A DNA stretch of 64,000 nt from Thermothielavioides terrestris NRRL 8126 (Eukaryota > Ascomycota > Sordariomycetes > Sordariales > Chaetomiaceae). The translations under genes were made by a program, and so were the position numbers. Below the pieces are notes generated by a model. That model made no database searches and was not told the origin of the DNA. It saw only the letters and a list, made by a program, of their open reading frames with translations. Of the stretch, positions 11,981-21,142 are shown one piece after another (positions within the stretch are counted from its first letter, which is position 1; the number at the start of each line of letters is the position of its first letter). Where the stretch lies: positions 3,162,001 to 3,226,000 of the forward strand of contig NC_016460.1 of assembly GCF_000226115.1 (NCBI RefSeq). Reading direction: 5' to 3'.

Positions 11981-13513
11981 ATGAAGCGGAAAACTGAGGA
12001 GGAAGAGATTGGTCCTGCTGGGCCCTCCAAACGGCAGCAAATCGAGACCCTCGACTATCCCGAACCGCCGCTGGCTCCTCTGGTACCCTTAGCTCCAACG
12101 TCGACCGAGTCAGCCACAAACACCCCCATCCCAGACGACAGCACCAGCGTATCATCTCCCACTTCTACCGCCCACCAGCCGCTCACCCCAACGGCCACCT
12201 CCGTTCCTCCCTCCGTCTCCTCCCGCCGGTCGCGCAAGTTCCCCTCCGACCTCAAGACCATCCAATGCACCTACCCGGGCTGTCCCAAGACGTTCAACCG
12301 CCCGGCCCGCCTGGCCGCGCACCTGCGCTCGCACACCAACGACCGGCCGCACCGCTGCCCCTACGCCGACTGCGACAAGACCTACCTCGAGGAGAAGCAC
12401 CTGACCCAGCACATCAAGGGCTCGCACACGCACGAGAAGCGGTACGTGTGCGCCGAGGCCGGCTGCGGCAAGGCCTTCGTGACGGCGACGCGCCTGCGCC
12501 GCCACGCCGCCGTGCACGAGGGCGCCGAGCGCTTCCGCTGCCGCGGCTACGACGGCTGCAGCCTCAGCTTCCGCAAGCACCAGACCCTGCAGCGCCACGT
12601 GCGCGTGGCCCACCTGGGCCTGCCCGCCTTCGTGTGCGGCGCCGAGGGCTGCGAGGCCGGCTTCGACGCCGCCGGCGCGCTGCGCCGCCACGTCGAGCGG
12701 GAGCACGGCGAGCTGCGCTTCTGGTGCGAGGAGTGCGCCGGCGACGGGCCCGACGACGACGGCGGCGGCCGCAAGGTCGGCTTCCGCACCCTGCTGATGC
12801 TGCAGGCCCACATGCGCAAGGAGCACGTCAACTGCGTCTTCTGCGACGTCCGCTGCGGCAGCCAGGCCGACCTGGAGCGGCACGTGGACATGTACCATTC
12901 CGGCACGACGGTCGAGGACCGGAAGACGGTCGAGTGCACCTGGGAGGGCTGCGGGAAGAAGTTCACGCGCGTGTCAAACCTCAACACGCATATTCGCACG
13001 GCGCACGAGGGCCGGCGCTTCGTGTGCGGGCAGGTGGATACCTTTGAGACGGAGGACATCGCCGACTGGAACTGGATGGAGGAAGGGTGCGGGCAGGCGT
13101 TCATCAGCAAGCTGAAGCTGGAGGAGCACGTGCGGTACGTGCACCTGGGGAGGAAGCGGCCGCCGCGGCTAGTCACGGTGAAGTCGGCGCTGCCGGGCGA
13201 GGCCGACGAGATGTCCGCGGCGGTGCCGAGGAGGACGATCCCGTGCTCGGTCGAGGGCTGTCCAGCCAAGTTCATGCGCCACCACGATCTCGAGAAGCAC
13301 CTGCAGAAGCACTTCCAGAAGCCTCGCGGCGAGCCGCAGCAAGACGAGAGTCCCATCGACCCCCGGTTGCAGCAGGGGCCCGCAAACGACGAGCAGTTCT
13401 TCATCGAGTCGGCCGTGCCCGCGGTGGATGAGCCGAACTTTGACTCGGAGTGGGCCGAGATGCGGCGCCTGATCGACATTGATGCGTTGGTCGACGCGAA
13501 GGGTGAGAGATGA
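11981..13513 (+). CDS. C2H2 zinc-finger protein, TFIIIA-like
   Basis: Single-exon gene of 510 residues. I use the ATG at 11981 (MKRKTEEEEIGPAGPSKRQQ); an in-frame ATG at 11936 adds 15 unlikely residues. After a Pro/Ser/Thr-rich leader come about ten C2H2 fingers from residue 95 to 445, beginning CTYPGCPKTFNRPARLAAHL and CPYADCDKTYLEEKHLTQHI. Regular spacing, short linkers and finger number fit TFIIIA, which binds 5S rRNA genes and 5S RNA. Finger 6 has a Gly/Asp-rich insertion after its Cys pair. Finger 9 is split by a long acidic/Trp insertion (CGQVDTFETEDIADWNWMEE) between its first Cys and GCGQAFISKLKLEEH. The last finger is CSVEGCPAKFMRHHDLEKHL, followed by a short acidic tail. Another multi-finger regulator cannot be excluded. 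Confidence 0.85.
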   Translation: MKRKTEEEEIGPAGPSKRQQIETLDYPEPPLAPLVPLAPTSTESATNTPIPDDSTSVSSPTSTAHQPLTPTATSVPPSVSSRRSRKFPSDLKTIQCTYPGCPKTFNRPARLAAHLRSHTNDRPHRCPYADCDKTYLEEKHLTQHIKGSHTHEKRYVCAEAGCGKAFVTATRLRRHAAVHEGAERFRCRGYDGCSLSFRKHQTLQRHVRVAHLGLPAFVCGAEGCEAGFDAAGALRRHVEREHGELRFWCEECAGDGPDDDGGGRKVGFRTLLMLQAHMRKEHVNCVFCDVRCGSQADLERHVDMYHSGTTVEDRKTVECTWEGCGKKFTRVSNLNTHIRTAHEGRRFVCGQVDTFETEDIADWNWMEEGCGQAFISKLKLEEHVRYVHLGRKRPPRLVTVKSALPGEADEMSAAVPRRTIPCSVEGCPAKFMRHHDLEKHLQKHFQKPRGEPQQDESPIDPRLQQGPANDEQFFIESAVPAVDEPNFDSEWAEMRRLIDIDALVDAKGER

Positions 13514-14282
13514 AATTAAGAAAACACGGTTCGGCGTTCATGGCTAGGTCGGAGTGCATATACCCCTATTTGCTGTTGTTTGGTCGGGCTGCCAATGCCG
13601 CTGGCTGGGGGGAGGGTGGAGGCGGGAACATTGCAGCATGCACCGAGTCTCTCATCGAGGCTTTGAAAGCAGATCGGCCAAATCATCGCATGTATCAGCT
13701 ATCAGCGCGAAATACAGCGCCGTCAAGTCTATCAGACTACGGCTCTATCCAATCAATCCCAAGACACCGCATGCTCTGCGAGTCCCTCCCCTACCCAGAG
13801 TATCATCACATACCCTCATTATCCACTTCCATTTTTTTCAATAACCAGCCTCTGCAGAACCTCCCCCCCACCCCTTCCTCCCCAAACAGTATCCCTTCTC
13901 CCCTCCCCCCTCCCGAAACGGGATCCCTTCTTCACTCTTCGCTCCCCCTTCTCATCTCATCCATCTAATTTCACAACCCCAACCAGACATCCCAACCCAG
14001 CCCAGCCCATCATCCCCGCCATCGCCATCGCCATCGCCTCCGTCCCGGCCGGCACAGTACGCGCAGCCGGGGCAGTGGCCGAGCGCGCTGACGGTCAGGC
14101 TGTGCAGCGCGCGGGTTGTGAGATGCTTACGCTGGCTGGGGGGGTGTTGGAATCGGGGTCTTTGCTGGGAAAGGGGCGGTGCTGGTGGGGTTGGGGCAGT
14201 TGGGGCGCTGGCGCGGAGGGCATGGTTGTGGTTGTGGGCGGTTGGCGGGTGTGCGGTGCTCGTGTTGATGGTTATGTTGGAC
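13514..14282. other. Intergenic region, C- and T-rich
   Basis: Downstream of the TFIIIA-like gene. Around 13860-13970 the plus strand is a run of CCCC/CCTC/TTC tracts. No ORF with coding character on either strand. Confidence 0.4.
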
Positions 14283-14804
14283 TTAGGTTGCGGGCGTCCT
14301 ATCGTCGTCGGGGTCGGAGCTTGCTTGGTTGTCGCTGTCGGAGTCTTTATCTTCTTCATTGTCCGCCTCGTCGTCTTCCTTCTCCTCATCCTCCTCCTCA
14401 TTCTTATCTTCCTCCTCATCGTCATCGTCGTCATCCTCGTCATCCTCGTCATCCATATCCTCCTCCTTATCATCATCGTCACCATCCTCGTCATCGTCCT
14501 CGTCCTCACTGCCTCCCCCCTCTAACTCGTCGTAGCCGTCACGAAACTCGTCATCATCAAACGAGTCGTCATCCGAGCCAGATTCAGGACCGGGATCGAC
14601 ATCGGGGTAGGGCCGCGGCCGCGGGCTGGGATCCGGCCGCGGGCTGGGCGCAGGACTATGCTGTGGCGTGGGGCCGTCGGTGGCAGGGTTGCTCCCGTAG
14701 CTGTGCCCACCGTACGGGATGGGAGGCGGACTTGGTAGGTTCACTCCGCCGGTTAAGGGGCGCTGGACAACACCTGTTGCCGAGCCGGGGTTGTCGGAAG
14801 TCAT
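14283..14804 (-). CDS. Hypothetical acidic low-complexity protein (doubtful)
   Basis: Open frame of 173 residues from an ATG at 14804 (MTSDNPGSATGVVQRPLTGG). The first half is Pro/Ser/Gly-rich (PSPRPDPSPRPRPYPDVD); the second half is almost entirely Asp and Glu. The same frame extends to an ATG at 15065, but that part looks non-coding. No family is recognised. It may be a real gene with further exons, or an ORF created by a (GAN)n-type repeat. Nothing in the neighbourhood helps decide. Confidence 0.3.
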   Translation of the reverse strand: MTSDNPGSATGVVQRPLTGGVNLPSPPPIPYGGHSYGSNPATDGPTPQHSPAPSPRPDPSPRPRPYPDVDPGPESGSDDDSFDDDEFRDGYDELEGGGSEDEDDDEDGDDDDKEEDMDDEDDEDDDDDDEEEDKNEEEDEEKEDDEADNEEDKDSDSDNQASSDPDDDRTPAT

Positions 14805-15755
14805 TGGTCGGTTGTTCCTGCTTGGGTTCTCTGCGTGACACTGGATAGGCCAGCCGGAAGGTCTCAAGATCCGTCGGCTTGTCGTCTTTTTGGCGGATGA
14901 TGGACTGCGGGGAGAGTATTGCTCGTTGAAACCCTTATGATGGACAAATTCCCGATTATCTCTCCCCTGCCAGGCTGCTGGGTCAGTGGACGGTCTCTTG
15001 TAGAGCATGTCGAACCCACTCTCCGGCCCCGGCCTACCCACTGATACGGAGCAACGGGCGTACAAGAAACAAACAACCCCCTCCTGACATTGTCAGGTAG
15101 ACACAAATCGGCAAGTGTGGCAGCGCGTCACTCGGAATCAATAACACGCAACCATCTTGAGAGTAAGGAAGGGTATATAGTATCCTGCAACACTAGTATA
15201 AGTTGCTGTCCGAGTCCCTCATGCACCAAAAAGCCATCAACGGCCCGCGCCGCGCGTGGCAACCCCGTATACTACTCTCATTTCTCAGTGCTCTGCACTG
15301 TCAAATCGCAGAACAGTACCAAGTCCGACCGAGCGCCACAAGAACGGCGAAGGCGACTCCATCTTGGCACCCTGTATCACGGTGGTGCCTGGTGCCCCGC
15401 AACAGAGACCGTCCGAGGGTTACACTGGCGCGCAAGGGCAAACAGCAGACATGCCCGTGTCTGTCCTTAGCTGTGCGCTGCAAAGCCGTGCTACGGAGGC
15501 CCGGGAAGCTAGGGTAAAAGCTGTGGCGGGGCCAGTGTTCGGCATGGAGCACCGTTGATGTTTGAGGACTCTCACGCAACAACACCTTCCGTGGCCGACG
15601 GAAGTTTGCACTTGCCATTGCGTCGAAGCACCGGTCGGTGACTCCGGGCCTGGCCGGGCGATCCCTGTCTGCACAGCCAATAGGTCCAGCCACTTAGATC
15701 CCTGCCGGGGCAATGCCGAGCTCGTCTATCATGCTCCCCGTCCACTAACCGACAT
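14805..15755. other. Intergenic region
   Basis: About 950 bp downstream of PEX8 (which ends at 15756). Overlapping short ORFs in several frames show no conserved motif. No gene seen. Confidence 0.4.
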
Positions 15756-17966
15756 TCACAGCTTACTCGCCGGCGCAGCATCCTCGACAATGGCGCCACT
15801 CATCACATACACGTCCCGGTCCTGGTCTCGCGGCGGCGGCGGCGGCGGCGGCGGCACGTGCCCCCTCGCACCAAACAGCACGGCCTCGCGTCCGCCCTTC
15901 GTCCCCCACCATGCGAGCGCCAGGGCGGCCCTCTCGACGTCCATCTCGCCGCTGCCGAGCACGTCCCAGAAGCGCCGCTGGACGACCTCGCGCAGGCCGG
16001 CGTCGCGGATCTCGTGTACAGTCGCGGCCGTGAGCGCCAGCCACTCCTCGAGGATGCCGCCGTCCAGGAACGGCAGGGCGTCGACGAGCGTCAGCACAAG
16101 CGTGCTCTGCTCCGACACGGGCCCGTCCGCGTTCGTGTTCGCGTCCTGGCTGCCGCCGCCGCCGCCGCCGCTGCTGCTGCTGGCAGGCTCGACGGGCGGC
16201 AACACGGCCGTGCCGGCCGCGCCGCTCGCGACGGCGCGGTACCGCACCATCTCGAGCATGGTCTCGGCCAGCAGCGGGTGGCTCGCGCTGACGGGGAAGG
16301 GCGGGCTGAGGATCTGCATGACGGTGCGGAAGGCGAGGCGGAACTGGCGCGGCGAGATGTGGGCGGGGAAGGCGGCGAGCAGGGTCTCGGCGTAGAAGGG
16401 CGCGAGCGCGGCGGCCAGCGGCGCGTTGGCCGGGCAGGCGAACACGGCCAGCACGGCGCTGTGGGCGGCCTCGAAGAGGGCGCGCATGCGCGGGGGCAGG
16501 CGCGCTGCCGGGTCCGGGGTTGGGTTCGGGTGCGGCGTGTTGTGGTTGGCTGGGGGGTGGAGGTAGGTGATCGCCGGCTGGATGATCAAGGCGTCGCACT
16601 CGGCCGGCGGCAGGCTGAGCGGGAGGTGTTCGGCGATGTTGAGGTAGAAGAGATCGAGGGTGCGATGGAGGGGGTGAGGAGGAATTGGGGATTGGGAAGG
16701 CGGGAAGAGCGACGGGGAGGGGGCAATCTCGCGGAGGAAGGCGGCGCAGGCTGGGCCATAGCGGGCAAGCGTGTCGATGGACGTGAGGTAGGTGAAGGTG
16801 TAGACTTGGAAGGCGTCGCTGCCGTCGCGAGACGAGATGAAGTAGAGGTTGCGGAGGGCGAGGAGGGTTTTGGTGGCGACCAGCGGGGCAACGGCGTGCT
16901 GCCTCAGGTGACGGTCCAAGAGACTCCGGGCGACTACCGCGTGGAGTACGGCGACAACGGCGTACATGGTCTTCTTGAGAAACTGCCAGAGCGCCGGCCA
17001 GGTGCGCTCGAGCGTCTCGGGGGTGAGGAAGAAGCCCTCTTCTGATAATTCCAGCTCAGAGAGCTTGTTGGCCTGCCACAGCCGCAGGAGCTTCGCCGTG
17101 AAGGCTACTAGGTCGTCCTGGAGCTGCAGAACCACGTGGGAATCGCGCGCATGCTGGACAGCGTGCGCCAGCAGCCTCGACAACGGCCCTAGGCTTGCTA
17201 CGAGCGGCTTCTGCTCGAGCTGCTGTAGGTGCAGGTATGACGGCGCGTTCTCGGCCCACATGAACTTCTGCTCGGCCTGCCGCACGTCGTAATCGATTGT
17301 TGCGAGGAGGAGGCCGTCCTGCAGGCCATCTCCGCCGAGCATCGCCCTCGTCGCGACGGGCACGAGCGCGTCGCAATCTAGGCCGGCGAGCGAGGACTCC
17401 GACAGCAGCGGGAAGGCGTAGGTGAGCGCCAGCGCCACGGGGCCCGGCGGGGCTTGGGGCTCGGGAGGCCTGATGCGGAGGGCCAGGTTTGCGGCAGTGA
17501 CGACTGCTCGTTCGACGGTGGCACGCATGGTCCTGCTCAGCGAGCGGCGGTTGCCGCTCTCCATGCCCATCAGCACGCCGCTGAAGACCAGCAGATGCTG
17601 CCAGCGGCCGGATTGGTCGTCGGCGCCCTTGAGCACGGCTGCGGTCCATGCGTCGCTGCGCAGCCCGGCGGCGGCTCGCTGCTCGCCCTTCTTCTTGGCC
17701 GCGTCGTACTCGATCTCGTTGCGGCGCACGTGGATGGCGGCGGTGTTGTAGATGCTGACGATGCGGTAGCAGGTGCGCATGGGGTCGCGGCGGGCCCATA
17801 TCGCGGGGGCGATGAGCAATTGGGAGGTGAGCAGCGAGATGTTCAGCGGGTTCGACAGGCGCGTGAGCAGGGCCGTGGTCGACCCGAGGATCTGCTCGGT
17901 GCGCGCATCGTCGTGCACGTCCTGGTACAGCTGCAGCACCGTCGTGAGGAGGCGGTCGACCGACAT
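15756..17966 (-). CDS. PEX8: Probable peroxin Pex8 with C-terminal SKL
   Basis: Single-exon gene. I start at the ATG at 17966 (MSVDRLLTTVLQLYQDVHDD) giving 736 residues; the frame extends upstream to 18176 but that stretch looks like leader. The protein is largely helical, with segments such as ISLLTSQLLIAPAIWARRDP and YRIVSIYNTAAIHVRRNEIE, and a Ser/Gly run near residue 610. It ends DAAPASKL, a perfect PTS1 peroxisomal targeting signal. Pex8 is a lumenal peripheral membrane peroxin of fungi that carries a PTS1 and links docking and RING complexes during matrix import. The call rests on remembered resemblance of the N-terminus, length and SKL. A glomulin/YBP-type helical-repeat protein is the alternative. 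Confidence 0.7.
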   Translation of the reverse strand: MSVDRLLTTVLQLYQDVHDDARTEQILGSTTALLTRLSNPLNISLLTSQLLIAPAIWARRDPMRTCYRIVSIYNTAAIHVRRNEIEYDAAKKKGEQRAAAGLRSDAWTAAVLKGADDQSGRWQHLLVFSGVLMGMESGNRRSLSRTMRATVERAVVTAANLALRIRPPEPQAPPGPVALALTYAFPLLSESSLAGLDCDALVPVATRAMLGGDGLQDGLLLATIDYDVRQAEQKFMWAENAPSYLHLQQLEQKPLVASLGPLSRLLAHAVQHARDSHVVLQLQDDLVAFTAKLLRLWQANKLSELELSEEGFFLTPETLERTWPALWQFLKKTMYAVVAVLHAVVARSLLDRHLRQHAVAPLVATKTLLALRNLYFISSRDGSDAFQVYTFTYLTSIDTLARYGPACAAFLREIAPSPSLFPPSQSPIPPHPLHRTLDLFYLNIAEHLPLSLPPAECDALIIQPAITYLHPPANHNTPHPNPTPDPAARLPPRMRALFEAAHSAVLAVFACPANAPLAAALAPFYAETLLAAFPAHISPRQFRLAFRTVMQILSPPFPVSASHPLLAETMLEMVRYRAVASGAAGTAVLPPVEPASSSSGGGGGGSQDANTNADGPVSEQSTLVLTLVDALPFLDGGILEEWLALTAATVHEIRDAGLREVVQRRFWDVLGSGEMDVERAALALAWWGTKGGREAVLFGARGHVPPPPPPPPRDQDRDVYVMSGAIVEDAAPASKL

Positions 17967-18365
17967 GGCGGCAGTTGCGGCAGGCACTAGGTCATCATTC
18001 AGATGGGGGAAGGGGAGGGGGATTCGTTGTGTGGATTGTCGGCCAACAGCGAGTTCGGTTGTTGCTGTCGAGCGCAGTTCGCATCCATTGGGCAAGCTGC
18101 GACGACCAACCTGGAAGTGCCGAGGTCCAAATAGGTAACTAACGGGAGCTAGTGTAAACGACTCCTGTAACGCCATGCAGTTAACACAGTAGCCGAGGGC
18201 TTGCAGTGGACATCAACTCCACTAAGGCTGGCGGGCCCACAAGCAGCTTGCGTACAGTACCCGCCTGGGCTCCATCCCTCGCTCAACTCACTCAAAGCTC
18301 ACTCAAAGCTCACGCGAAGAATTCCAAGCCTTGACGGACAAACGGAAGTGCCAGCCGTTGCAGCC
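17967..18365. promoter_or_regulatory. Divergent promoter between PEX8 and TMEM170-like genes
   Basis: 399 bp separate the two start codons. A short direct duplication (CTCACTCAAAGCTCACTC) lies at about 18287-18312. No other element recognised. Confidence 0.45.
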
Positions 18366-18943
18366 ATGGACGGCCCATCGTATGTTGCTCGACCTTGCTC
18401 TCCCGCTACTTCCTGACTCAATGACCAATGGCTGAAGCGTCGCAGCCCCGTCCGCCGCGACACGCCGGCCGAGTCCACGGTGCCGCCGTTTCCGTCGCTG
18501 TTCTGGCCGCCGCGGGAGTCGGCCGTCGTCCTCCACGAGCTCGACGAGATGTGGAAGTTCACCCTCTTCTGGACCCTCATCCTCTACGGTCTCTTTCACC
18601 TGGGCGCGGTCGGCGTTGCCGTGCTGATGCATGGCGGCAAGAAGCGGTCCAACTGGAAGTACCTCTGGCTGGTGCCCCTCGTCTACGCGCTCATTGCCGG
18701 CGCCGAGGCGCTCATCGCGGGCACTCTCGTGGGCTTGATGTGCGTCTTGTCTTCTTTCTATCCATGCCCGCGCCGTGCACGTATGCCAATCTCTTCTGCC
18801 GGGCCGTGCTGACGCGTTGCAGGGTCGGCGCCACCTATCTCGTCGGCGGCTACACCATGTCGACCTGGATTCCCTTCGTCTGGGGCTGGGTCAACGTCCT
18901 GGTCCTGATCGTGTCGTCCTTCAGGATACAGGGCGGTCTGTAA
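18366..18943 (+). CDS. TMEM170-family integral membrane protein
   Basis: Exons 18366-18379, 18446-18739 and 18823-18943; product 142 residues. Exon 1 is only 14 nt (MDGP plus two bases) before GTATGT; the chosen CAG acceptor restores the frame as MDGPSPVRRDTPAESTVPPF. Three hydrophobic segments follow: FTLFWTLILYGLFHLGAVGV, YLWLVPLVYALIAGAEALIA and WIPFVWGWVNVLVLIVSSF. The motif SLFWPPRESAVVLHELDEMW before the first segment fits the TMEM170 family, small three-pass proteins that shape ER and nuclear envelope in animals. The fungal role is not established here. Confidence 0.78.
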
Positions 18944-19480
18944 GACCCAAGGTGGTAACCGTTAGCACCCTCCAATTATCACCCCTTCCGGGACCTCTGA
19001 CGGCGGGATTCAGCTTGTTGTGGTCAGATCAACAATAACCTCAATATCGCGAGAGATATTGGACAATGCCAGAACGCGGCTTGCGGGATGGGGCCCCTGT
19101 CCGCCCCCACGTGGCCACTAAAATAACTACCCGCTGGCCCCACTGGCGGATTCCGTCAACTGGTGTCATCATTTAGCAGAACACCAGAATGGAACCAAAA
19201 CTGACGCTGGAAGCCTCGGGAGGCCGCCGCCTTCTACCACTCGCTTCGCCGTGTTGAAGAAGAGCAAGCCCGTCAAGATTGCCTGTCGCTGGATTTGTCG
19301 ACACACGCTGGATCCAGAAAATTCCCAGCGACAATCGAATGCGGCATGGCATAGGGTATAGCAGAAAACACATGCGACAGCCCGCCAACGCTCTGTTGCC
19401 CCGGGTCCAGGCCTGAGCCGGTGCGACACCGCAAGCCTCTCTCTACCTGGCTACTTTGGCTCCGACGTACCGCTTCCACG
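18944..19480. other. Intergenic region
   Basis: 3' flank of the TMEM170-like gene and promoter of the STE14 homologue. No conserved ORF on either strand. Confidence 0.4.
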
Positions 19481-20357
19481 ATGAATGGAAACGCCAGACG
19501 GCGGCCCTGGTCGCCCGAGATGTAAGTGAACCTTCCAGAATTTTGGCCCGTTTCTGCCGTGGTTCCCCTTCGGTGCGGAGGGACGCGACACTGACGACTC
19601 CTTCTATCCTAGCAGCAGCCACTACGACCACACCTTGTACCTCCCGCACCAACCGAAGTCACTCTCGGGCATCGCACTTCGCTCTTTCTGCCTGGGTATC
19701 GCACTGGCTCTCGGGCTCGTTGCGACTCTCGCAATCTACTTCTACACCGCATCTCCGCTGTGGCGCCTCCCCTTCTTCCTCGTCGCCCTTTCCCTATTCC
19801 ACTTCCTCGAGTTTTGGACCACTGCCGCCTACAACACCCGCGCCGCCGATGTCTCGTCCTTCCTGTTAACATCCAACTGGCCGGGGTACGCCATCGCACA
19901 CACGTTTGCCACGCTCGAGTGTCTCGTCACACGCCTGCTCTGGCCCGCCGGCGGCGGCAGCACGAGATGGATACCCTTCGACCTGGGCCGCGCGCTGGTG
20001 CTGGCGGGGCTAGCACTCGTGGTGGCGGGCCAGACGGTCCGCAGCGTGGCCATGGTCCACGCGGGCCGGAACTTCAACCACACGCTGCAGTACCGCCGCG
20101 AGTCGGGCCACGTGCTCGTCACGGACGGCATCTACGGCGTCCTGCGGCACCCGAGCTACTTTGGCTTCTTCTGGTGGGCGCTCGGCACGCAGATGGTCAT
20201 GGGCAACGTGGTCAGCTTCGTCGGGTACGCGGTCGTGCTCTGGCGTTTCTTCCGCGACCGCATCCGCCGCGAGGAGGAGTTGCTGGTCGGCTTCTTTGGG
20301 GACGAGTACATCGATTACAGAAGACGGGTGCCCACGAGGATTCCCTTCGTGCCGTGA
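19481..20357 (+). CDS. STE14: Protein-S-isoprenylcysteine O-methyltransferase
   Basis: ER membrane enzyme that methylates the prenylated C-terminal cysteine of CaaX proteins after the last three residues are removed, using S-adenosylmethionine. Exons 19481-19521 and 19613-20357, 261 residues; the intron has donor GTAAGT and acceptor TAG. Several hydrophobic segments lie in the N-terminal half (SFCLGIALALGLVATLAIYF; FFLVALSLFHFLEFWTTAAY). The conserved cofactor and substrate region is C-terminal: RNFNHTLQYRRESGHVLVTD, then GIYGVLRHPSYFGFFWWALG near residue 190, and a final RREEELLVGFFGDEYIDYRR. Length and motifs fit the ICMT family. Its expected clients include the G-gamma subunit encoded near 5 kb. 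Confidence 0.95.
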
Positions 20358-21142
20358 GCGCCCGCGTGTACAGTACTAAGCAATCTTTACCTTGGCGCGT
20401 CCCCCGGCAAAGCACAGATTTGCATGCGCCGGTTATAGTTAGATATTTGTCCGTTTTAATTGCAGACCTATCTGGCCTCGACGTCGCCCTCGAGAAATCT
20501 CCGCCTGCGACTATCTGCGGGCCTGTAGGTGCTCACAAGTCCGCGGCGACGTAGAGCTTGGAGGGGCAGGACACCGGCTGGATGGGAGCGAGGGCAAGAG
20601 CTCGCGTGCAGGACACACCGTCTGGAGGGTTGGAGAGTTTTGAGAGAATAAACACATTTTACTGGAGACTCCACGACATTAAATGTTGTCATCTCCGGAC
20701 AGAGGGAATCGCGAGGCAAGCACCTCTTCCATACCTACGTGGGGTAGCCGATTGTCCCTGTCACTATTGGCATGCGCACTACACAGTGCAGGGGTAGCAG
20801 GTTAGACACTGTGTTTTTGTGCACTGCACTGGCAGCGGCCTGGTCCATACCTGCAACTCACCTTAAACCTTAATCCATAATCCTGGTATGCAGCGAGGCT
20901 GAAGGTATCAAAGCTTCCAAACACGCGCAACAAACACAAACCCAATGCATGCAACTCACGCCCATGAGTGACTGACGTTCAAATTTTACCTCAACTCGAT
21001 TTGAACACGGCCGGGACTCAGACAGCCCGCAGCCAATTCAGGTCGAGACCGGCTCTGAATTCATAGCTTGGTTCCCGGACGGCCACGTCTGACCTACAGT
21101 ACAACCCATCCGAGTCCCCGACTGCCGACCCGAGTCCCAACC
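20358..21142. other. Intergenic region
   Basis: 785 bp between STE14 and PFS2, both on plus. No convincing ORF; short runs such as ACTACACAGTGCAGGGGTAG carry no recognised signal. Confidence 0.4.

Noticed and set aside
15858..17045. 395-residue plus-strand ORF
   Set aside because: Shadow of the PEX8 gene in GC-rich DNA; Gly/Arg/Val composition and no motif.
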